Assembly: GCA_963737575.1 (NCBI GenBank) | Contig: CAVTTJ010000005.1 | Coordinates: 744,001 to 808,000 of the forward strand | Reading direction: 5' to 3' | DNA length: 64,000 nucleotides | DNA from: VRUE01 sp963737575 | GTDB lineage: Bacteria > Actinomycetota > Thermoleophilia > Solirubrobacterales > 70-9 | Shown here: positions 57,995 through 64,000 of the stretch, one piece after another | How positions within the stretch are numbered: position 1 is the first letter of the stretch | Layout of the letters: each line of letters starts with the position of its first letter | Notes under the pieces: model-generated | What the model saw: only the letters and a program-made list of their open reading frames with translations | The model's database searches: none | What the model was told of the DNA's origin: nothing | Program-made: the position numbers and the translations under genes

Positions 57995-59132
57995 CCGGAT
58001 CGAGGAGATAAGAGCGGAGGCGGCCGCGGCGATCGAGGCCGCCGCCGGCACGGCCGAGCTCGAGGAGCTGCGGGTCCGCTACCTCGGCCGCAAAGCCGAG
58101 CTGACCACGATCCTGCGCGGGATCGCCGACCTCCCGGAGGAGGAGCGGGGACCGGTGGGCAGCGGCGCGAACCGCGCCCGCCAGGGGCTGGAGGCGCTGC
58201 TGGAGGCCCGCGCGGCCGACCTCGATGCGGTCGAGCTGGAGAGCAGGCTCGTCGAGGACAGGGTCGACGTCACCCTGCCGGGCACGCCGCCGGTGCCCGC
58301 CGGGCATCTGCACCTGATCACGCGGACGACCCGCCAGATCGAGGACGTGATGGTCGGCCTCGGCTACCGGGTCATGGACGGCCCCGAGGTCGAGCACGAC
58401 TACTACAACTTCACCGCGCTCAACCACCCACCGGGCCATCCCGCCCGCATGCTCCAGGACACCTTCTATGTGGTTCCGCTCGGCTCCTCAGCTCCCACTA
58501 CCTCGCAGGAATCAGATCGTGATGCTCAGTCGCTCCCGCGGTCGGAGCCGAGCGGGCCCGTCTGGACACCGGACCTTCTGCTCAGGACCCACACCTCGCC
58601 GGTGCAGACGCGGGCGATGGAGTCGGAGCCGCCGCCGGTCTTCCTGATCATGCCGGGCAAGGTCTACCGCCGCGACTCCGACGCGACCCACAGCCCGATG
58701 TTCCACCAGGTCGAGGGGCTGGCGATCGGCGAGGGGATCACGCTCGCCGACCTCCAGGGGACGTTGGAAGAGATGCTGCGGGCGATCTTCGGCGAGGGGC
58801 GCGAGGCACGGATGCGGCCGCACTTCTTCCCCTTCACCGAGCCGAGTGTCGAGTTCGACGTCTCCTGCTTCGCCTGCGACGGGACCGGGCGGTTGGCCGG
58901 CGGCGAGCGCTGCGGCCTCTGCAAGGGGATCGGCTGGATCGAGGTCGGCGGCGCCGGGATGGTCGACCCCAACGTCCTCGAGTTCGTCGCCGACAACGGA
59001 TACGACTCCGAGCGGGTCCAGGGCTTCGCCTTCGGGATGGGGGTCGAGAGGATCGCGATGCTGCGCCACGGCGTCCCCGACCTGCGGCGCTTCTTCGACA
59101 ACGACGTCCGGATGCTGGAGCAGTTTCTCTGA
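57987..59132 (+). CDS. pheS: Phenylalanyl-tRNA synthetase alpha subunit, with an in-frame palindromic insert
   Basis: The 381-residue protein has the PheS coiled N-terminus and a class II core (HPPGHPARMLQDTFYV ... LLLRTHTSPVQTRAM; VYRRDSDATHSPMFHQVEGLAI; GFAFGMGVERIAMLRHGVPDLRRFFDNDVRML). A Cys-rich zinc segment (CFACDGTG...CGLCKGIGW), known in several PheS lineages, is present. Unusual: between DTFYV and PDLLLRTHTSP are about 30 additional residues (PLGSSAPTTSQESDRDAQ onward). Their DNA is bounded by the perfect inverted repeat CCGCTCGGCTCC/GGAGCCGAGCGG (58476-58555). Without it the length is the usual 350. Confidence 0.95.
   Translation: MLDRIEEIRAEAAAAIEAAAGTAELEELRVRYLGRKAELTTILRGIADLPEEERGPVGSGANRARQGLEALLEARAADLDAVELESRLVEDRVDVTLPGTPPVPAGHLHLITRTTRQIEDVMVGLGYRVMDGPEVEHDYYNFTALNHPPGHPARMLQDTFYVVPLGSSAPTTSQESDRDAQSLPRSEPSGPVWTPDLLLRTHTSPVQTRAMESEPPPVFLIMPGKVYRRDSDATHSPMFHQVEGLAIGEGITLADLQGTLEEMLRAIFGEGREARMRPHFFPFTEPSVEFDVSCFACDGTGRLAGGERCGLCKGIGWIEVGGAGMVDPNVLEFVADNGYDSERVQGFAFGMGVERIAMLRHGVPDLRRFFDNDVRMLEQFL
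58476..58555. repeat. In-frame palindromic insert in pheS
   Basis: Perfect 12-base arms (58476-58487 and 58544-58555) enclose 56 bases. The whole lies in frame in a loop of PheS between conserved motifs 2-side segments, adding residues without a stop. It includes the core ATCAGAT/ATCTGAT, also present (ATCTGATTC) in the element upstream of pheT. Confidence 0.8.
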
Positions 59133-59135
59133 GCC

Positions 59136-59184
59136 AATGCGAAGCGAACGTCGAAATCTGATTCTCCGTGAGCGGAGCATTGGC
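59136..59184. repeat. Palindromic element between pheS and pheT
   Basis: GCCAATGC and GCATTGGC are perfect 8-base arms around a core containing ATCTGATTCTCCG and GAGCGGAG. It fills most of the 70-base pheS-pheT gap. A related core (CTCTGGTTCTTCG ... GAGCGGAGC) occurs just before the sigma-factor gene at about 5100-5127. Confidence 0.6.
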
Positions 59185-59202
59185 GAAGGCCCGGTGGGTT
59201 GA

Positions 59203-61665
59203 ATGCGGGTGCCCTACTCATGGCTGCGCGAGCACTGCGACCCCGGGATCGAGGCCGAGGAGCTCGCCGTGCGCCTGGCGATGACCGGGACCGAGGTCGA
59301 GCGCGTCGCGGCGATCGGCCCGCCCGATGGCAGCGGCTTCGTGATCGGCAGGGTCCTCGCCTGCGAGCGGCACCCGAACGCCGACCGGCTCAGCGTCTGC
59401 ACGGTCGACACCGGCGACGCCGAGCCGCGGACGATCGTCTGCGGGGCGCCGAACGTCGCCGCCGGCCAGACCGTCGCCGTCGCCCTGCCGGGGGCGACGA
59501 TGCCGGGCGGGGTCGAGCTCGGCGAGGCGAAGCTCCGCGGCGTCACCTCCTCGGGGATGATCCTCTCCGCCGCCGAGCTCGAGATCGGCGAGGACGCCGA
59601 CGGGATCATGGTCCTCGACGAGGCGCCCGATCCCGGCGCGCCGCTAGAGGAGACGTTGGCGCTCGGCGAGCGGGTCCTCGAGCTCGAGGTGACGCCGAAC
59701 CGGGTCGACTGCCTCGGCGTCTACGGGGTGGCGCGCGAGGTCCACGCGGTCACCGCCGCTCCGCTCGGCCCCGAGCCCTGGGAGGAGGACGCGCACGCCG
59801 AGGGCGAGGGCCGGGTCGAGGACCACGCCTCGGTCGCGGTCGAGGTGCCCGACCTCTGTCCGCGGTTCACCGCGCGCGTCTTCACCGACGTCGAGATCGG
59901 CCCCTCTCCGGCGTGGCTCCAGGCCCGCCTGACTGCCGCCGGCCAGCGCCCGATCAACAACGTCGTCGACATCACCAACTACGTGATGCTGCTGACCGCG
60001 CAGCCTCTCCACTCCTTCGACCTCGACCGCGTGCCGGACGGGGCGCTGACCGTCCGTGCCGCCGCCGAGGGCGAGACGATGACGACCCTCGACGGTGTCG
60101 AGCGGACGTTCGACGCCGAGACCGTCCTCGTCTGCGATCGCAACGGGCCCTCGGGGATCGCCGGGATAATGGGCGGCCAGGTCTCCGAGGTCTCGGCGGA
60201 GACGACCAGGGTCCTGCTCGAGGTCGCGAACTGGAACGGGACCAACATCCTCCGCACCTCGCGCCTGCTCGGCCTCCGCTCGGAGGCCTCCTCACGGTTC
60301 GAGAAGCAGCTCCACCCGGAGCTCTGCATCCGCGCCCAGCGGATCGCATCGCGGCTGATGGTCGAGCTCTGCGGCGCGAGGCTCGTGCACGGGACGATCG
60401 ACGTCGCCGAGGCCGAGCTGCCGCCGCACCACCACATCGGGCTGCGCGAGGAGAGGGTCGAGGGGCTGCTCGGGATGAAGGTCGAGGAGTCCGACCAGAT
60501 CACCTACCTCGAGCGGCTCGGGTTCACGATCCACACCGCCCACGGCAAGCTCCTGGTCGAGGTTCCCGCCGACCGCTACAGCGACGTCACCCGCGAGGTC
60601 GACCTGATCGAGGAGATCGGGCGGATCCACGGCCTCGAGGAGAACCTTCCCTCAACCCTGCCGTCGTCGATGGGCCAGGTCGGCGGCCTGACCCGCCCGC
60701 AGCGGCTGCGGCGCCGGGCCGAGGACGCGATGCGGGACCTCGGCTTCGACGAGATCGTCGGCTGGAGCTTCACCGATCCCGGCGAGGCGGGGCGGCTGCG
60801 GATCGGCGTCGAGGACCCGCGGGCGGGCGCGGTGACGGTCTCGAACCCCCTCTCCGAGGACCAGTCGGTGATGCGGACGACGCTGCTCGGCTCCCTCCTC
60901 GACGTCGCCCAGGGCAACCTCGCCCGCGGCGCCGAGCGGGTGGCGCTGTTCGAGTCGGGCCGCGTCTACCTGCCGCCTTCCTGGATCGGCGACGGGCCGC
61001 TGGCCGGCGACTTCCCCGGCGAGCGCCCGGCGCCCTTCGCCGAGCCGCACCGGATCGGATGCCTCGCCGCGGGCGACCTCGTGCAGGGCTCCTGGCGCGG
61101 CGACGGGACTCCGGCCGACTTCTTCGCCCTCAAGGGAATTCTCGAGGGGCTGGCGACGCGGCTCGGCGTCGGGCTCGCCTTCGAGCCCACCGCAGAGCCG
61201 TTCCTGCATCCGGGGCGCTCGGCCGCCGTCCTGGTCGAGGGATCCGCGGCGGGTTGGATCGGCGAGGTCCACCCACTGGTCTGCCGGGCCTGGGGCGTAT
61301 CGGCGGCGGCCGCCTTCGAGGTCGGGCTCGCCCCGCTGGTCGCCGCCTCGCCGGCATGGCAGGAGGAGTTCGAGGACCTGACGACGCATCCCGCCGTGCT
61401 CCAGGACCTCGCCGTCGTCATCGAGGACTCGGTGCCGGGGGCCGAGGTCAGGGCTGCGGTGATCGCCGGCGGCGGCGATCTGCTGCGCTCGGCCGAGGTC
61501 TTCGACCTCTACCAGGGCGAGCAGGTGGGTGAGGGGCGCAAGAGCCTCGCGCTGCGGCTCGAGTTCCGCGCCGCCGATCGGACGCTGACCGACGAGGAGG
61601 TCGCGGGCCTGCGCGAGGCGATCGCCGCCAAGCTGGGCGAGATCGGGGGTGCGCTCCGTGAGTGA
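59203..61665 (+). CDS. pheT: Phenylalanyl-tRNA synthetase beta subunit
   Basis: The 820-residue product has the full bacterial PheT layout: N-terminal MRVPYSWLREHCDP, the tRNA-binding EMAP-like domain (VIGRVLACERHPNADRLSVCTVDTGD; TIVCGAPNVAAGQTVAVALPGA), B3/B4 editing domain (LEVTPNRVDCLGVYGVAREVHA; RPINNVVDITNYVML), B5, the synthetase-like core (PLSEDQSVMRTTLLGSLLD) and a C-terminal FDX-ACB domain (FEDLTTHPAVLQDLAVVIED; LALRLEFRAADRTLTDEEV). It forms the alpha2-beta2 enzyme with PheS. The stop overlaps argC. Confidence 0.98.
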   Translation: MRVPYSWLREHCDPGIEAEELAVRLAMTGTEVERVAAIGPPDGSGFVIGRVLACERHPNADRLSVCTVDTGDAEPRTIVCGAPNVAAGQTVAVALPGATMPGGVELGEAKLRGVTSSGMILSAAELEIGEDADGIMVLDEAPDPGAPLEETLALGERVLELEVTPNRVDCLGVYGVAREVHAVTAAPLGPEPWEEDAHAEGEGRVEDHASVAVEVPDLCPRFTARVFTDVEIGPSPAWLQARLTAAGQRPINNVVDITNYVMLLTAQPLHSFDLDRVPDGALTVRAAAEGETMTTLDGVERTFDAETVLVCDRNGPSGIAGIMGGQVSEVSAETTRVLLEVANWNGTNILRTSRLLGLRSEASSRFEKQLHPELCIRAQRIASRLMVELCGARLVHGTIDVAEAELPPHHHIGLREERVEGLLGMKVEESDQITYLERLGFTIHTAHGKLLVEVPADRYSDVTREVDLIEEIGRIHGLEENLPSTLPSSMGQVGGLTRPQRLRRRAEDAMRDLGFDEIVGWSFTDPGEAGRLRIGVEDPRAGAVTVSNPLSEDQSVMRTTLLGSLLDVAQGNLARGAERVALFESGRVYLPPSWIGDGPLAGDFPGERPAPFAEPHRIGCLAAGDLVQGSWRGDGTPADFFALKGILEGLATRLGVGLAFEPTAEPFLHPGRSAAVLVEGSAAGWIGEVHPLVCRAWGVSAAAAFEVGLAPLVAASPAWQEEFEDLTTHPAVLQDLAVVIEDSVPGAEVRAAVIAGGGDLLRSAEVFDLYQGEQVGEGRKSLALRLEFRAADRTLTDEEVAGLREAIAAKLGEIGGALRE

Positions 61666-62689
61666 GAACGCCGGACAGCCCCTGGAGGGCGCCCCTGCCG
61701 CCCGGGTGCTCGTCGCCGGCGCCAGCGGGTTCACCGGCGCGCTCGCCGCGCAGATCGTCTGGCGCCACCCGCGCCTCGAGCTGGCCACGATCACGTCGCG
61801 GAGCGACGCCGGGAAGCGGCTCGACCGCCTCTACCCGCGATACCGGGTGCCGCTCGAGCTCGTCGAGCTCGACCTCGACCGGCTCGAGGGGATCGATGCC
61901 GCGATCGTCGCCTACCCTCACGGCGCCTCGGCGCCGACGGTCGCCGCCCTGCGGGGCCTGGGGGTGCTCGTCGTCGATCTCTCGGCCGACTTCCGCCTCC
62001 GCGATCTCCCCACCTATGAGCGCTGGTACGGCGAGCACGGCGCGCCGGAGCTGCTCGAGAACGCGGTCTACGGGCTGACCGAGCTCTACCGCGAGGAGCT
62101 GGGAGAGGCCGAGCTGGTGGCGACGCCCGGCTGCTACCCGACCGCGAGCGTACTCGGTCTTGCGCCCCTCGCCGAGCGCGGCCTCCTCGCCGACGTCGTG
62201 ATCGACGCCAAGCAGGGGGTCTCGGGAGCCGGCCGGGGAGGCGGGGACGAGATGCACTACGTCTCGATGGACGAGAACGCGTTCGCCTACAAGACCGAGG
62301 GCCACCGCCACCGGCCCGAGATCGAACAGGAGCTGACCGCGCTCGGCAGCCCGGCGCCGGTCACCTTCGTCCCCCACCTGCTGCCCCTCGACCAGGGGGA
62401 GCTGACCAGCTGTTACGCGACGCTGAGCGAGCCGGTCACAAGGGAGGAGGTGCAGGCGCTCTACGCCGAGCGCTTCGCCGGCGAGCCCTTCGTCCATGCG
62501 GTCGACAGCCCGCCCGGCCTCCGCGACGTCCGCGACACCAACGAGTGCCACGTCTACGTCACCGTCGAGGAGCGCGGCCGCGTCCTCGCCTTCTCGGCTA
62601 TCGACAACCTCTGGAAGGGTGCGTCGGGCCAGGGGGTCCAGAACCTCAACCTGATGCTGGGACTTGATGAGACAGAGGGGCTGACATGA
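61658..62689 (+). CDS. argC: N-acetyl-gamma-glutamyl-phosphate reductase
   Basis: The product of about 343 residues begins after a GTG with RVLVAGASGFTGALAAQIVWRHP, an NADP Rossmann motif. It has the catalytic Cys in VATPGCYPTASVLGL and conserved IDAKQGVSGAGRG and PHLLPLDQGEL segments. It reduces N-acetylglutamyl phosphate in arginine synthesis. It overlaps pheT by 8 bases (an earlier GTG at 61649 is possible) and argJ by 4, so pheST and arg genes appear cotranscribed. Confidence 0.96.
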   Translation: MSENAGQPLEGAPAARVLVAGASGFTGALAAQIVWRHPRLELATITSRSDAGKRLDRLYPRYRVPLELVELDLDRLEGIDAAIVAYPHGASAPTVAALRGLGVLVVDLSADFRLRDLPTYERWYGEHGAPELLENAVYGLTELYREELGEAELVATPGCYPTASVLGLAPLAERGLLADVVIDAKQGVSGAGRGGGDEMHYVSMDENAFAYKTEGHRHRPEIEQELTALGSPAPVTFVPHLLPLDQGELTSCYATLSEPVTREEVQALYAERFAGEPFVHAVDSPPGLRDVRDTNECHVYVTVEERGRVLAFSAIDNLWKGASGQGVQNLNLMLGLDETEGLT

Positions 62690-63885
62690 GTCCGGAAGCG
62701 GACGCGAAGCGGAGCATTCCTGGCAGTGGCTTCTTCCACTCACGCTGGGTCGAGCCGCCCGCCGGGCTCGAGGAGCTCGACCCGGCCCGGCTCGCGCCCG
62801 GGTTCGCCGCCGGGGCGGTCGCCTGCGGGCTGAAGGAGAGCGGCAACACCGACGCGGCGGTCGTCGTCGCCGCCTCCGAGGAGATCGAGTCGGCGCTGCT
62901 CCTCACCCGCAACGCCGCCGCCGCCGCCCCCGTGCGGCTATGCCGCGAAAGCCTCGACTTCGGCTCGATCCGGGCCGCCGCCGTCAAGGCGGGAAATGCC
63001 AACGCGGCCACGGGCGAGCAGGGGATGCGCGACTCCGTCGCGATCCAGAAGGCTGCCGCCGAGGAGCTCGACCTCGACCCTTCCGTGGTCGCGATCGCAG
63101 CGACGGGGAAAATCGGCGAGGCGCTGCCGATGGACAGGGTCCTCGACGGGATCCGGCGCGCCGCCGCGGTCGTGCGCCCGGATGGCGGCGCCGAGTTCTC
63201 GGAGGCGATCATGACCACCGACAGGGGGCCGAAGCGATGCACGGTCAGCTGCGACGGGGTGACGCTCTCGGCTCAGGCGAAGGGCGCCGGGATGATCCAG
63301 CCGGACTTCGCGACGATGCTCTGCTTCGTCCAGACCGACGCGGTCCTCGACGGGCCCTACGGCGCCGAGGCGGCGCTGCGCGAGGCCGTCGACCGCTCCT
63401 TCGAGCGGATCACGGTCGACGGCCAGATGAGTACCAACGACATGGTCCTGCTTCAGGCGAGCGGCGAGTCGGGCCGGACGCTGCCACAGGGATTGCTCGA
63501 CGCCGTGCTGCTGCAGCTGGCGCTCGAGATCGTCGCTGACGGCGAGGGCGCGAGCCGGGTCGGGTGCGCGCGCGTCACCGAGGCGGCGAGCGCCGAGGAG
63601 GCCGAGCGGGCGGCCCGGGCGATCGCCAACTCGCCGCTGGTCAAGACAGCGCTGTTCGGCCACGACCCGAACTGGGGGCGCGTCGCGCAGGCGGCCGGGA
63701 TGGCGCTCGCCGGCGAGGAGCTCGAGGAGCTCGGCCTCGACCACATCGACGCCTCCGAGTTCGCCGGGGAGGGCGCCGAGGCGGAGGTCTCGCTGCGGCT
63801 GGGACGGGGCGACCACACCGCGCACGTGTGGTTCTCGGACCTCGGCTATGAGTACGTTCGGATCAATGCCGAGTACACGACCTGA
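62686..63885 (+). CDS. argJ: Bifunctional ornithine acetyltransferase / N-acetylglutamate synthase
   Basis: The 399-residue precursor has the ArgJ self-cleavage region: AKGAGMIQPDFATMLCFVQTDAV, with the nucleophile Thr at about 210 after ALA-type residue (AT). N- and C-terminal parts carry SGNTDAAVVVAA-type and NSPLVKTALFGHDPNWGRVAQAAGM motifs. It recycles the acetyl group from N-acetylornithine to glutamate; length matches the family. The ATG overlaps the argC stop (ATGA). Confidence 0.97.
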   Translation: MSPEADAKRSIPGSGFFHSRWVEPPAGLEELDPARLAPGFAAGAVACGLKESGNTDAAVVVAASEEIESALLLTRNAAAAAPVRLCRESLDFGSIRAAAVKAGNANAATGEQGMRDSVAIQKAAAEELDLDPSVVAIAATGKIGEALPMDRVLDGIRRAAAVVRPDGGAEFSEAIMTTDRGPKRCTVSCDGVTLSAQAKGAGMIQPDFATMLCFVQTDAVLDGPYGAEAALREAVDRSFERITVDGQMSTNDMVLLQASGESGRTLPQGLLDAVLLQLALEIVADGEGASRVGCARVTEAASAEEAERAARAIANSPLVKTALFGHDPNWGRVAQAAGMALAGEELEELGLDHIDASEFAGEGAEAEVSLRLGRGDHTAHVWFSDLGYEYVRINAEYTT

Positions 63886-63892
63886 GGAATCC

Positions 63893-64000
63893 ATGACCAC
63901 CAGCGTCGACACCCTGCTCGAGGCCCTCCCCTACATAAGGGAGTTCCACGGGCGCACGGTCGTGATCAAGTACGGCGGCGCGGCGATGCGCGACGAGGCG
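63893..64000 (+). CDS. argB: Acetylglutamate kinase (partial, runs off the window)
   Basis: The ATG at 63893, 7 bases after argJ, opens a frame reading MTTSVDTLLEALPYIREF then HGRTVVIKYGGAAMRDEA. The KYGGAAM motif after an initial helix is the signature of amino-acid kinases of the ArgB type, and gene order argC-argJ-argB supports it. Only the first 36 codons are in the window. Confidence 0.9.
   Translation, partial: MTTSVDTLLEALPYIREFHGRTVVIKYGGAAMRDEA

Noticed and set aside
58846..58950. Cys-rich CxxC...CxxC segment in PheS as a foreign insertion
   Set aside because: Zinc-binding segments of this kind are known in several PheS lineages; unlike the 58476-58555 insert it has no flanking repeats.
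1..64000. CRISPR arrays, rRNA genes, insertion sequences with transposases, origin of replication
   Set aside because: No regularly spaced repeats, no rRNA-like sequence, no transposase motifs and no cluster of DnaA-box-like sites were seen.

Overview
The window is GC-rich, gene-dense bacterial chromosome with many GTG/TTG starts and short or overlapping gene junctions. Housekeeping genes (ilvD, xerD-like, a FliA/WhiG-type sigma factor, an EF-G paralogue, thrS, infC, rpmI, rplT, pheST, argCJB) sit among many exported proteins. Several of these exported proteins have an N-terminus of the type 'LTYANVxSTLxLFL' followed by Asn/Lys/Ser/Thr-rich repeats. From memory of such proteomes I infer an actinobacterium of the Thermoleophilia/Solirubrobacterales type. 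This is inference; no marker rRNA is present.

Layout. 0-9.5 kb: ilvD, a broken SnoaL-like gene, a 5-formyl-THF cyclo-ligase-like gene, an L,D-transpeptidase, a tyrosine recombinase, a sigma factor, an EF-G paralogue, RNase HI and a VOC protein. 9.5-13.2 kb: a secreted hydrolase split by a frameshift, an NAD(P)-binding protein and small envelope proteins. 13.6-20.6 kb: a complete tRNA-Gly(GCC) gene followed by three truncated direct repeats of its 3' part at about 15.35, 18.25 and 20.55 kb. These bound three cargo segments: a secreted propeller; an aquaporin coupled to a phospholipase C-like gene; and a SnoaL protein, two tiny coupled genes and an alpha/beta hydrolase. No integrase lies inside. 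This serial attachment-site array is the most unusual structure in the window.

20.6-28 kb is an exported-protein region. It includes a protein with a ten-octad repeat like the gp5/VgrG beta-helix, and an ECF sigma gene coupled to a membrane-anchored propeller that may be its anti-sigma partner. 28-35 kb: a TetR gene with a divergent membrane protein, a DMT exporter, and three propeller proteins of different families in a row. 35-41 kb: a DUF488 gene, a large cyclase/ATPase regulator, a flavin oxidoreductase, a universal stress protein and tRNA-Cys. 41-50 kb: lipoproteins, a desaturase, exported proteins, a two-domain stress protein and tRNA-Val. Two of the exported-protein genes here carry frameshifts. 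50-64 kb: an AraC/VOC pair, a large membrane protein, thrS, infC, then rpmI-rplT with wecB inserted on the opposite strand, and a compact trmH-pheS-pheT-argC-argJ-argB run leaving the window inside argB.

Three cross-cutting signals stand out. Palindromic sequence sits inside coding regions, most clearly an in-frame insert of about 30 residues in PheS flanked by a perfect 12-bp inverted repeat. Exported-protein genes prefer GAA for glutamate while cytoplasmic genes prefer GAG. Frame-disrupted genes are mostly exported proteins. All calls come from reading the sequence; no database search was run.
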